From assembly GCF_009687845.1 (NCBI RefSeq), contig NZ_BLAD01000077.1:30699-73679 (forward strand): a stretch of DNA of 42,981 nucleotides, read 5' to 3'. The DNA is from Acrocarpospora corrugata. GTDB taxonomy: Bacteria; Actinomycetota; Actinomycetes; Streptosporangiales; Streptosporangiaceae. The notes beneath the pieces were generated by a model, which had not been told where the DNA came from, searched no databases, and saw only the letters and a list, made by a program, of their open reading frames with translations. Below, in pieces: positions 1-8,083 of the stretch (within the stretch, counting starts at the first letter, position 1; every line of letters begins with the position of its first letter). Both the position numbers and the translations under genes were made by a program.

Positions 1-560
1 AGCTGGCTGAGCGGGAGGGGCGGCGGCTGGTCAGTCCGGCGGATGAGCCGGACATCATCGCGGGGGTGGGGACGCTCTACTACGAGATGCTGACGCGGCA
101 GCCTGAGCTGGATGTGATCGTGGTTCCGGTGGGGAGCGGGACGGGGGCGGCGGCGGCCTGTGTGGTGGCGCGGGCGTTGGCGCCGCGGTGCCGGGTGATC
201 GGGGTGCAGTCGGCGCAGGCGCCGGCGGCGCATGACTCGTGGCGGCTGGGGGAGCTGGTCCGGCGGCCGATGAAGACGACGGTGGACGGGCTGGCCACGG
301 GGTCGGCGTTCGCGTTGCCGCAGCGCATCATGCGGGGTGGGCTGAGCGATTTCGTGCTGGTCTCCGATGACGACTGCCGGGCGGCGCAGCGGGTGCTGGC
401 CGCCGACGCGCACACCCTCGCGGAGGGCGCGGGAGCCGCGGCCCTGGCGGTGCTGCTGACGCGGCCCGCGGAGTTCGAAGGCAAGAAGGTGGGCATCGTG
501 TGCAGCGGCGGCAACGCGGGTCCGGCGGAGATCGCACAGTTGGCCACCGCGCGAAGCTAG
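1..560 (+). CDS. PLP-dependent threonine/serine dehydratase-like enzyme, 3' part
   Basis: This is the C-terminal part of a fold-type II PLP enzyme whose 5' end lies outside the window. The frame is open from base 3 to the TAG at 558-560. Visible family hallmarks are the glycine loop GSGTGAAAA, which binds the PLP phosphate, and the late CSGGN motif that faces the PLP pyridine nitrogen in threonine dehydratases. The likely reaction is deamination of L-threonine or L-serine to the 2-oxo acid and ammonia. No ACT regulatory domain follows the catalytic core, so it resembles the short catabolic type rather than the biosynthetic IlvA type. A related family such as a racemase or diaminopropionate lyase cannot be excluded from this fragment. 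It converges on the gene at 624-2351. Confidence 0.8.
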   Translation, partial: LAEREGRRLVSPADEPDIIAGVGTLYYEMLTRQPELDVIVVPVGSGTGAAAACVVARALAPRCRVIGVQSAQAPAAHDSWRLGELVRRPMKTTVDGLATGSAFALPQRIMRGGLSDFVLVSDDDCRAAQRVLAADAHTLAEGAGAAALAVLLTRPAEFEGKKVGIVCSGGNAGPAEIAQLATARS

Positions 561-623
561 CCTGCCGCGCGCGGGCTTGTCGTGCGGGAACAGCTGGCCG
601 CGTGGGAGCAGTCCGGCTGGTGG

Positions 624-2351
624 TTAGAAGTTGGAGATGACTGCCGTGAAGACCTGGTCGATGCTGCCGGATTCGCGGGAGTCGTAGGCGGCGGCGTCGG
701 TGGATTGGGAGATTTGCTGGAGGACGGCGAGGTCGGCGTCTTCGCCGTAGGCGATAGTGAACATGCGGACGGTTTCCTGGCCCTGTTCTTTGCGGAGGTC
801 GGGGAGGAGGTCGTCGAGGGAGAGGGAGGTCTGGTCCTCGTTGCGGCCGTCGGTGAGGAAGACGACGGCGTTGATGGCGTCGTCGGTGTGGCGGGTGAGG
901 ACGTGGCGGTAGGAGGCGAGGGCGGTGTCGTACAGGCCGGTGCCGCCGTTGGGGATCAGGTCTCTGATGCGGGCTTTGAGGTCGGACGTGGTGCCACGCT
1001 TCATTGGGACGAGTTCGCGGTAGTCGCGGGTGCCCTGCTGTTTGGTGGAGAAGATCCAGAGGCCGACGCGGTCGTTGGGGCCGAACTGGGGGAGGGCGTT
1101 GATCGCGGCCTGTTTGGCGAGTTCGAGTTTGGTCTTGCCGGTGCCGGTGACCTCGGCGGACATGGAGCCGGAGACGTCCATGACCATGAGAACGTTGGCG
1201 GGTTTGCGGAGGCTGGCCCAGCTTTTCAGGACCTGGTCGAGTACGCCGGGTAACGGCACATTGAGCCGTGTTTTCGGCTGTTTCGGGTCCAGGCCGTTGG
1301 CGGCGGTGATCAGCTTGCCGGGGGTGCCCTGGTGGGACCGGAAGGCGAACGAGGCGAATTCCGCCTGCTGGGCGTCCTCATGGAGATATTTCAGGAACCC
1401 GGCCGCGGCGGCGCGCTTGGTCTCGTCGGCCCAGGAGAGCACGGCGTAAGGGTTGTCGGAGAAGAGCGTGCCCTCCTTCGGGTAGATCGCCACCAGCGGC
1501 ACCTTCGGCTTGCGATGCTGCCCCAGCGTCTTCGGGTCACCCGTCGGATTGCCCTGGTTGTAATCCCAGACCGACTTCTCCTCCACGGTGACAGCCGATA
1601 TGTACGACATCGCCGCCCCCGCGTCATCCGCCCGCTGCAGATTCGACAGGAACGTCAGCGTGGTGTCCCCGTAGTGCACGATCGACCGCTCGACCCCTTG
1701 GACGAAGTCCCGCGTCTTCTGATCGCTGACGTTCGCCTTCACCAGATCCCCGGACAACCCGGTCGCCGCGAAGTACGCCCCGATCGTCGCGTTCAGCCCG
1801 GACGTCGAGAAGTTGGGATTCGTCTTGCCGAGCCGGAACGCCCCCCATTCCGGATGCCCGTACCGCGCCCACCCCTCCGGATCCGACCCCAGCTCCAGGA
1901 TGTCCGACCAGCCCAGCTTCTTCTTCGGCCAGCCCATCGCCGCCGCCATCGGCTTCGGCATCGCGATCACCAGCGGCGTACTGGCGATGGAGGGATTGTC
2001 CGCCCCCACCGGATCGCGCCCCTTGACCCGCTGCCGGAGCAGCGTGATCCACCCGGACCCGGCCGGGGACCAGACGTCCGGCCGGGGCCCGTCGACCTTC
2101 TCGTTCCAGCCCCGCGCCAGCGCCTGCATCACGCCACCGGACGCCTTCGCCTGCACGGTGACATCCACGCAGCCGCCGTTGTACCCGTCCGCGATTTGGC
2201 GGAGCAGCTCCGCCTTCTCGCTGGAGACCGCCACCACCAGCTTGACCGGCTCACAACCGCCGTACACGGTACGGAAGACGACTACCACCGCGCCCACCAG
2301 AATTACCGCCACGATGACCGGGGCGAATCCGCGCCGACGCCGCTGGTTCAA
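624..2351 (-). CDS. Membrane-anchored substrate-binding + vWA domain protein
   Basis: A 575-residue protein with two halves. Residues 1-30 hold a basic start and one hydrophobic helix (signal anchor). Roughly residues 35-340 resemble an ABC-type extracellular solute-binding domain. Roughly 385-575 form a von Willebrand A domain with the metal-site motif DVSGS, a GGTGLYDT Thr loop and FLTDGRNED. This architecture is known in actinobacteria as substrate-binding and vWA domain proteins; the ligand is unknown. The start is probably TTG at 2349-2351, because a GGAGG lies 4 nt upstream and no better ATG precedes the membrane helix. It follows the M20 dipeptidase gene on the same strand after 69 nt that contain a strong inverted repeat. 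Confidence 0.85.
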   Translation of the reverse strand: MNQRRRRGFAPVIVAVILVGAVVVVFRTVYGGCEPVKLVVAVSSEKAELLRQIADGYNGGCVDVTVQAKASGGVMQALARGWNEKVDGPRPDVWSPAGSGWITLLRQRVKGRDPVGADNPSIASTPLVIAMPKPMAAAMGWPKKKLGWSDILELGSDPEGWARYGHPEWGAFRLGKTNPNFSTSGLNATIGAYFAATGLSGDLVKANVSDQKTRDFVQGVERSIVHYGDTTLTFLSNLQRADDAGAAMSYISAVTVEEKSVWDYNQGNPTGDPKTLGQHRKPKVPLVAIYPKEGTLFSDNPYAVLSWADETKRAAAAGFLKYLHEDAQQAEFASFAFRSHQGTPGKLITAANGLDPKQPKTRLNVPLPGVLDQVLKSWASLRKPANVLMVMDVSGSMSAEVTGTGKTKLELAKQAAINALPQFGPNDRVGLWIFSTKQQGTRDYRELVPMKRGTTSDLKARIRDLIPNGGTGLYDTALASYRHVLTRHTDDAINAVVFLTDGRNEDQTSLSLDDLLPDLRKEQGQETVRMFTIAYGEDADLAVLQQISQSTDAAAYDSRESGSIDQVFTAVISNF

Positions 2352-2360
2352 AGGGCCTCC

Positions 2361-2392
2361 CGGAAATCTCAGCCTTGCCTCTGAGATTTCCG
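2361..2392 (-). terminator. Perfect 12-bp hairpin between dipeptidase and vWA genes
   Basis: CGGAAATCTCAG (2361-2372) and CTGAGATTTCCG (2381-2392) are exact reverse complements with an 8-nt loop. The hairpin sits after the stop of the M20 dipeptidase gene and just upstream of the ribosome-binding site of the vWA gene. There is no clear T-run on the minus strand, so it could be an intrinsic terminator without a U-tract, a transcript-stabilising stem, or an operator. Confidence 0.5.
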
Positions 2393-2420
2393 ACGAATGG
2401 GGGCTCGTGTTAGTTGCAGA

Positions 2421-3761
2421 TCACTGGGCTCCATACGCGGCGAGGAAGAGCGCCTCGGCGGTGGCCACCCGACGGAACTCCTCTAGATCCACTCGCTCGT
2501 TCGGCGCGTGGATCGCCGCGTCGTCGTCCTCGGCGCCGTACAGCAGGATCTCGGCGGCCGGGAACTGCCGGGTCAGCGTGGCGACCAGCGGGATCGACCC
2601 GCCCTGCCCGACGTCTCTGGGCGCCCGCCCGAAGGCGCGCTTCATCGCCTCGTTCAGCGCCGCTCGCGCCCGCCCCCCGGCCTCGGCCAGATAACCGGAC
2701 CCCATCACATGCTGCGAGAACGACACCTGCGCCCCCCACGGCGCGACCTGCCGCAGATAATCCTGAACATCGTTCAGCGCCGTCTTCGGATCCCCCGTCG
2801 GAGGGATCCGGATGGTCACCCGGGCCCGCGCCACCGCCTGCACCGCGTTGATCGCCCCGGACACCGTCGGCACGTCCAGCCCGGTCACCGTCACCGCGTA
2901 CGACGCCCAGAGCCGGTCGGCCAGCGATCCGGACCCGACCAGCGACACGCCGTCCAGCACGCCGGCGGTGACCCGGAAGTCCTCCTCCGACGAGCCCTGG
3001 CCGCGGAAGGTCCCGCGCGGCAGGCCCGGCACCCGCAGGTCGCCGTTGTCGTCGTGCAGCGCGGTGAGCATGCGCATCAGCGCGGCCAGCGCGTCCGGCG
3101 CGGCCCCGCCGAAGGAGCCGCTGTGCACGGCCTCGCGCAGGGTGCGCACCTCGACGGTGAACGCCGCCATGCCGCGCAGCGTGGTCGTCACCGCGGGGTC
3201 GCCGACCCTCGGGTTGCCCGCGTCGGCGACCACGATCGCGTCCGCCCTGACCAGGTCGGGGTTGTGCTCGACGAAGGCTTCCAGACGCTCGCCCGCGTAC
3301 TCCTCCTGACCTTCCAGGATCACCCGGACGCCTACCGGGAACTCGCCGTTGAAGGCGCGGAGCGCGGCGACGTGGATCATGATGCCCGACTTGTCGTCGG
3401 CGGCGCCGCGTCCGTAGAGCGCGCCGTCGATCTCGGTCGGCTCGAAGGCCGGCGTCCGCCACAGCGCCGGGTCGCCGGGGGGCTGCACGTCATAGTGCGC
3501 GTACAACAGGACGGTGGGCGCGCCGGGCGGCGCGGGCGCCTCCGCGTACACGGCCGGGAAACTGCCCGCCACCGGGATCTGCCGGACGTCGGGGAGGCCC
3601 GCCGAGCGCAGCAACTCCACGGCGAGCGCGGCGGCCGCGCGCACCGCTTCTTCGGGATGTCCGGGAAACGCCACGGACGGGATGGACACCAGCCGTTTGA
3701 GGTCTTCTACCGCCTGCGGCAGGCCCGCGCGGACGGCGTTCTCGATTTCCTCAGGTGCCAC
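2421..3761 (-). CDS. M20 family dipeptidase/metallopeptidase
   Basis: A 446-residue zinc peptidase of the M20 family, probably a cytoplasmic dipeptidase; no signal peptide is visible. Metal-site motifs are present: YAHYDVQP (His and catalytic Asp), GRGAADDKSG (bridging Asp) and EGQEEYAG (catalytic Glu pair). The dimerisation domain lies in the middle third. The start is GTG at 3759-3761 with AGGGA 5 nt upstream. It is divergent from the aminotransferase at 3982 across a 220-nt region holding inverted repeats, so both may share control, which would link peptide breakdown to amino-group transfer. The exact substrate cannot be read from sequence. Confidence 0.87.
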   Translation of the reverse strand: MAPEEIENAVRAGLPQAVEDLKRLVSIPSVAFPGHPEEAVRAAAALAVELLRSAGLPDVRQIPVAGSFPAVYAEAPAPPGAPTVLLYAHYDVQPPGDPALWRTPAFEPTEIDGALYGRGAADDKSGIMIHVAALRAFNGEFPVGVRVILEGQEEYAGERLEAFVEHNPDLVRADAIVVADAGNPRVGDPAVTTTLRGMAAFTVEVRTLREAVHSGSFGGAAPDALAALMRMLTALHDDNGDLRVPGLPRGTFRGQGSSEEDFRVTAGVLDGVSLVGSGSLADRLWASYAVTVTGLDVPTVSGAINAVQAVARARVTIRIPPTGDPKTALNDVQDYLRQVAPWGAQVSFSQHVMGSGYLAEAGGRARAALNEAMKRAFGRAPRDVGQGGSIPLVATLTRQFPAAEILLYGAEDDDAAIHAPNERVDLEEFRRVATAEALFLAAYGAQ

Positions 3762-3894
3762 GTCAATCCCTCACTATCTCAGCATTTGGTCAGCCCATTG
3801 CATCACAACGCGCGCCGGGGGGCGTGGATGCCCAAGAATCTCCTCACGGATTTCGTTGCTGTTACATGTCGATGTCGCGGAATCCGAAGTCTTT

Positions 3895-3936
3895 CCAGAT
3901 TGGAGCCACGTAATCGCTTGGCAAATGCCAATCTGG
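3895..3936. promoter_or_regulatory. Nested inverted repeats, candidate operator
   Basis: Between the divergent dipeptidase and aminotransferase genes, CCAGATTGG (3895-3903) is the exact reverse complement of CCAATCTGG (3928-3936). A second palindrome, TTGGCAAATGCCAA (3918-3931), overlaps the right copy. The stretch is less GC-rich than its surroundings. Its position 45-90 nt before the aminotransferase ATG fits a repressor or Lrp/AsnC- or GntR-type binding site. The identity of the regulator is unknown and none is encoded nearby. Confidence 0.5.
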
Positions 3937-3981
3937 CGATGCACACTGTGGAGAGCTCAGAGACCCCGAGGGAAGTATCAG

Positions 3982-5361
3982 ATGACGAACGCCGAAGACC
4001 TGCAGAAGGCGGCCCAGGATCACCTCTGGATGCACTTCACCCGGCACGGCTCCTACGCCGACGCCGAAGTGCCGATGATCGTCCGGGGCGAAGGCGCCTA
4101 CATCTACGACATCCACGGCAAGCGCTACCTGGACGGCCTGGCGGGCCTGTTCGTGGTGCAGGTCGGGCACGGCCGGTCCGAGCTGGCGGAGGCCGCCGCC
4201 AAGCAGGCCCAGGAGCTGGCGTTCTTCCCACTCTGGTCGTACGCGCATCCGAAGGCGGTCGAACTCGCGGCCCGGCTGGCCGAAGCGGCCCCCGGCGACC
4301 TGAACCGGGTCTTCTTCACCACCGGCGGCGGCGAGGCCGTCGAGAGCGCCTGGAAGCTGGCCAAGAACTACTTCAAGCTCACCGGCAAGCCGCTCAAGCA
4401 CAAGGTGATCAGCCGCCAGATCGCCTACCACGGCACCCCGCACGGCGCGCTCTCGATCACCGGCATCCCGCCGTTCAAGCAGGTCTTCGAGCCGCTGGTG
4501 CCCGGTTCCGTCCGGGTGCCGAACACCAACTACTACCGGTCCGAGGAGATCAGCGGCTTCGCCGGGCTGACCCCCGAGCAGTACGGGCTGTGGGCCGCCG
4601 ACCGGGTCGCCGCCGCCATCGAGATGGAGGGCCCCGACACGGTGGCCGCCGTCTTCGTCGAGCCGGTGCAGAACGCGGGCGGCTGCTTCCCGCCCCCGCC
4701 CGGCTACTTCCAGCGCCTGCGCGAGATCTGCGACCGCTACGACGTGCTGCTCGTCTCCGACGAGGTCATCTGTGCGTACGGCCGGCTCGGCACCATGTTC
4801 GGCGGCCAGAAGTTCGACTACGTCCCCGACATCATCACCTCGGCCAAGGGCCTGACCAGCGGCTACTCCCCGCTGGGCGCGATGATCTGCACCGATCGGC
4901 TGTTCGAGCCGTTCGCTCACGGCACCGAGATGTTCGCGCACGGTTTCACTTTCGGCGGACATCCGGTCTCGGCCGCGGTGGCCCTCGCCAACCTCGATCT
5001 GTTCGAGCGGGAAGACCTTCTGGGCCACGTGACCCGCAACGAACCGATCTTCAGGAGCACCCTGGAGCGCCTCTACGATCTGCCCATTGTTGGCGATGTG
5101 CGAGGTTCCGGGTACTTTTGGGGTATTGAACTGGTCAAAGACAAGAACACCAAGGAGACGTTCTCGGCCGAAGAGTCCGAGCGGCTGCTCCGCGGGTTCC
5201 TCTCCAAGGCCCTGTTCGATGCCGGTCTGTACTGCCGCGCGGACGACCGCGGCGACCCGGTCATCCAGCTCGCCCCCCCGCTGATCGCCGGTCCCCAGGA
5301 GTTCGACGAGATCGAGTCGATCCTCCGTTCCGTCCTGACCGAGGCATGGCGCCGGCTTTAG
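3982..5361 (+). CDS. Class III (omega-type) PLP aminotransferase
   Basis: A 459-residue subgroup III aminotransferase of the aspartate aminotransferase family label, which includes beta-alanine, putrescine and other omega-amine transaminases. Landmarks: the PLP-phosphate loop TTGGGEAVE, the VSDEVICAYGR segment whose Asp contacts PLP, and SAKGLTSGYSPLG with the Schiff-base Lys in SAKG. The frame is open further upstream, but ATG 3982 is preferred because GAGGGA lies 8 nt before it and family homology starts here. It is followed by alanine dehydrogenase, suggesting that L-alanine made from pyruvate as amino acceptor is recycled to pyruvate and ammonia. That coupling is inference. Confidence 0.87.
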   Translation: MTNAEDLQKAAQDHLWMHFTRHGSYADAEVPMIVRGEGAYIYDIHGKRYLDGLAGLFVVQVGHGRSELAEAAAKQAQELAFFPLWSYAHPKAVELAARLAEAAPGDLNRVFFTTGGGEAVESAWKLAKNYFKLTGKPLKHKVISRQIAYHGTPHGALSITGIPPFKQVFEPLVPGSVRVPNTNYYRSEEISGFAGLTPEQYGLWAADRVAAAIEMEGPDTVAAVFVEPVQNAGGCFPPPPGYFQRLREICDRYDVLLVSDEVICAYGRLGTMFGGQKFDYVPDIITSAKGLTSGYSPLGAMICTDRLFEPFAHGTEMFAHGFTFGGHPVSAAVALANLDLFEREDLLGHVTRNEPIFRSTLERLYDLPIVGDVRGSGYFWGIELVKDKNTKETFSAEESERLLRGFLSKALFDAGLYCRADDRGDPVIQLAPPLIAGPQEFDEIESILRSVLTEAWRRL

Positions 5362-5373
5362 TCCAATCAAACT

Positions 5374-5481
5374 GGCTGGGCGCGCCTGCGTCTGGACTGA
5401 GGAACGCAGGTCGCGAAGCGGCCGGAGCGACGAGGGAAGACGCAGGCTGGGGGCGCCCAGCCCGCCGAGCCGGAGGCTCGG
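5374..5481 (+). ncRNA. Structured leader upstream of alanine dehydrogenase
   Basis: The 145 nt between the aminotransferase and ald can fold into a long imperfect hairpin. Stem P1 is 5374-5383 with 5453-5462. P2 is 5384-5393 (GCCTGCGTCT) with 5438-5447 (AGACGCAGGC), with a 5-nt bulge TGGGG between them. An inner hairpin is GTCGC (5410-5414) with GCGAC (5427-5431). A separate 7-bp hairpin, CCGAGCC-GGA-GGCTCGG, follows at 5465-5481, 25 nt before the ald ATG. It could be an attenuator, a stabilising element between cistrons, or a dispersed genomic repeat. No known riboswitch class was recognised. Confidence 0.45.
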
Positions 5482-5506
5482 CCATATCACTGAAAGGACC
5501 CAATCA

Positions 5507-6622
5507 ATGAAGATCGGCGTGCCTGCCGAGGTAAAGAACCACGAGTACCGCGTCGCCGCTACCCCGGCGGGCGTGCACGAGCTGGTCAAGCACGGGCATG
5601 AGGTGCACGTGCAGCGTGGGGCGGGGCTCGGATCGCACATCACCGACGAGGAGTACCTCGCGGCGGGTGCCAAGATCCTGGACACGGCCGACGCCGTGTG
5701 GGACGAGTCCGAGATGGTGCTCAAGGTCAAGGAGCCCATCGCGTCGGAGTACCACCGGCTGCGCCGGGACCAGGTCCTGTTCACCTACCTGCACCTGGCC
5801 GCGTCCCGGCCGTGCACGGACGCGCTGCTCACCAGCGGAACCACCGCCATCGCGTACGAGACCGTCCAGATCGGGAACACGCTGCCGCTGCTGGCCCCCA
5901 TGTCGGAAGTGGCCGGGCGGCTCGCGCCGCAGGTCGGGGCCTACAACCTGATGCGGTTCAACGGCGGGCGCGGCGTGCTGCCCGGCGGGGTGCCCGGGGT
6001 GGCCCCCGCGAAGATCGTGGTGATCGGCGGCGGTGTCTCCGGGCTGCACGCGGCGCAGATCGCGGTCGGCATGGGGGCGGACGTCACCATCCTGGACGTC
6101 AACGTCGACCGGCTCCGGTTCATCGACGCGATCTACCAGGGGCGGCTGAAGACCCTGGTCTCCACCGCGTACGCGATCGAGCAGGCCGTGCTGGAGGCCG
6201 ACCTGGTGATTGGCGCGGTGCTGATCCCCGGCGCGAAGGCCCCGACGCTGGTCTCCAACGAGCTGGTGTCCCGGATGAAGCCGGGTTCGGTGCTGGTGGA
6301 CATCGCCATCGACCAGGGCGGCTGCTTCGAGGACTCCCGGCCGACCACGCACGCGGAGCCGACCTTCCCGGTGCACAACTCGATCTTCTACTGCGTCGCG
6401 AACATGCCCGGCTCGGTGGCCAACACCTCCACCTACGCGCTGACCAACGCCACCCTGCCGTACGCGCTCAAGCTGGCCGATCTCGGCTGGCAGGCCGCGC
6501 TGCGCGGTGACGCGGGGCTGGCGCTGGGGCTCAACGCGCACGCGGGGACGATCACCTCCCAGCCGGTGGCGGTGGCGCACGGCCTGCCGTACGTGCCGGT
6601 CGCCCAGCTGCTGGCGGCCTAG
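5507..6622 (+). CDS. ald: Alanine dehydrogenase
   Basis: A 371-residue NAD-dependent L-alanine dehydrogenase that interconverts L-alanine and pyruvate plus ammonia. It starts MKIGVPAEVKNHEYRVA, the family N-terminus. It has the substrate-site Lys in MVLKVKEP and the catalytic His in YLHLAAS, then the NAD-binding loop VIGGGVSG and the late NMPGSVANTST segment, all typical of Ald. Length matches the family. GAAAGGA precedes the ATG by 9 nt. It lies 145 nt downstream of the aminotransferase on the same strand. Its stop TAG (6620-6622) overlaps the stop of the convergent Sel1 gene inside a single CTAG. Confidence 0.96.
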   Translation: MKIGVPAEVKNHEYRVAATPAGVHELVKHGHEVHVQRGAGLGSHITDEEYLAAGAKILDTADAVWDESEMVLKVKEPIASEYHRLRRDQVLFTYLHLAASRPCTDALLTSGTTAIAYETVQIGNTLPLLAPMSEVAGRLAPQVGAYNLMRFNGGRGVLPGGVPGVAPAKIVVIGGGVSGLHAAQIAVGMGADVTILDVNVDRLRFIDAIYQGRLKTLVSTAYAIEQAVLEADLVIGAVLIPGAKAPTLVSNELVSRMKPGSVLVDIAIDQGGCFEDSRPTTHAEPTFPVHNSIFYCVANMPGSVANTSTYALTNATLPYALKLADLGWQAALRGDAGLALGLNAHAGTITSQPVAVAHGLPYVPVAQLLAA

Positions 6623-8016
6623 CTCAGGCCCAGCCGTTTGCGCAGGTCGCGGGCGGTGGCCAGGACACGTTCGATCTCGGTCGGGGTCGGCCAGGGGGCC
6701 GTGCCCGGCCGGATCAGGGTGGCCCGGACCGAGCTCAGGTGCTCGACGGCGGAGGCGTGCAGGCAGGACTTCTCGGTCAGCCAGGTGACCGGGTCCAGCG
6801 GTTCGCGCAGCCGCCGGGTGAGCACGTCCCAGGTGCCGAGGATCTCGGTCAGGTCGGCCACGGTGAGCGTCGTGCCGCCCCGGCGTCCGGACGCGGCCAC
6901 GGCCAGTTCGGCCCTGGCCGCCAGCTCCGGTTCCGCGCTCCGGTCCCAGCAGGGCGCGGGCGGCGCGGACAGCCACTGCTCGGCCTCCGCGGCTTTCCCG
7001 GTGACCGACAGCAGCGTGCCCAGTTCCAGCGCGGCCCGGTAGTGCCCGGCCGCCGCGGCCTGCCGGAACCAGTGCTCGCCGCCGTTCAGATCGGCGTGCT
7101 CGGCGATCAGCAGCAGCCCGAAGTTGTACGCCGACTCGCTGTCCCCGCTGGCCGCCGCCCGCCCGAACCAGTGGCTGGCGGCAGCGGAGTCCTCCAGCTC
7201 CACGCAGACGAACCCGGCCATGCGCTGGTCCTCGACCCTGCCCGCCCGCGCGGCCCGCTCGAACCAGGCCCGCGCGGTCCGCAGGTCCCGCCGGGCCAGC
7301 GCGATCGCGCCCAGCTGGGAGGCGGCCCCGGCATGCTCGTGCTGGGCGGCCAGCCGGTAGAGCACCTCGGCGCTCTCCGGGTCGCGGAGCGCGTGCATCA
7401 GCAGGCCCAGATGGTAGGCCGCCTTGGCGTGGCCGCCGCGCGCGGCGAACTCCCACCAGTGCCTGGCCTCGCCTTCCTCACCGGCCGCGTAGCCGAGGAA
7501 GCCCAGGTCGTGGGCGGAGGCGAGGTCGCCGTCCAGCCCGGCGCGGCGGTGCCAGTCGCGGGCTTTGCCGAGTTCGCCGGCGTCCTCGCAGAGCAGGGCC
7601 AGCCGGCGGGCGGCCTGCCGGGAGCCTGCGGCGGCGGCCGTCTCGTACCACTGCCGCGCGCCTGGGGCGTCGCCCTTCTGCTCCAGCAGCAGGGTGGCCA
7701 GGTTGGCGGCGGCTTCGGCGTCACCGGTGCCGGCGGCCAGCTCGTACCAGCTGATGGCTTCGTCGAGGGTGCCGTGCTTCTCGTGCCACATGCCGAGGTT
7801 GAAGGCGCTGTCCACGTTGCCGGCCCCGGCCGCGCGCTCCCACCAGTGGCGGGCGGCGGCGCGGTCGCCGCGCTGCGCGTACAGGCGGCCGAGCCGGTGC
7901 GCGGCCAGGGCGTCACCCGCCTGCGCGGCGCCGAGAAGGTCGGCCTCGCCCTCCCCAGCAGAGGGCTGCCGGGGGATGGGTGGTGGCGCGGTCGCCACCT
8001 CCGGCCAGATTGTCAT
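6619..8016 (-). CDS. Sel1-repeat (TPR-like) protein
   Basis: A 465-residue protein made almost wholly of Sel1-like helical repeats of about 35-36 residues, with the recurring pattern A..LG.L....GD...A..W...AA.AG. At least ten repeats can be counted between residues 30 and 390. The C-terminal 70 residues are different and helical. Such solenoids act as protein-protein scaffolds; no partner is evident. No signal peptide is seen. The frame is open upstream to 8202, but that would overlap the next gene, so ATG 8014-8016 (MTIWPEVA) is preferred. The start is 67 nt from the stop of the cupredoxin-domain gene on the same strand. Confidence 0.82.
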   Translation of the reverse strand: MTIWPEVATAPPPIPRQPSAGEGEADLLGAAQAGDALAAHRLGRLYAQRGDRAAARHWWERAAGAGNVDSAFNLGMWHEKHGTLDEAISWYELAAGTGDAEAAANLATLLLEQKGDAPGARQWYETAAAAGSRQAARRLALLCEDAGELGKARDWHRRAGLDGDLASAHDLGFLGYAAGEEGEARHWWEFAARGGHAKAAYHLGLLMHALRDPESAEVLYRLAAQHEHAGAASQLGAIALARRDLRTARAWFERAARAGRVEDQRMAGFVCVELEDSAAASHWFGRAAASGDSESAYNFGLLLIAEHADLNGGEHWFRQAAAAGHYRAALELGTLLSVTGKAAEAEQWLSAPPAPCWDRSAEPELAARAELAVAASGRRGGTTLTVADLTEILGTWDVLTRRLREPLDPVTWLTEKSCLHASAVEHLSSVRATLIRPGTAPWPTPTEIERVLATARDLRKRLGLS

Positions 8017-8083
8017 GCCGGACAGGGTGGCATGTGATCGCGTTGTGACGGACCGTAATTGCCACTTCCTTACGCGGCCGGGG

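Noticed and set aside
4037-4364. Several 60-80 residue frames antisense to the aminotransferase
   Set aside because: Typical high-GC shadow frames rich in Arg, Pro and Ala with no supporting signals; the same applies to many others across the window.
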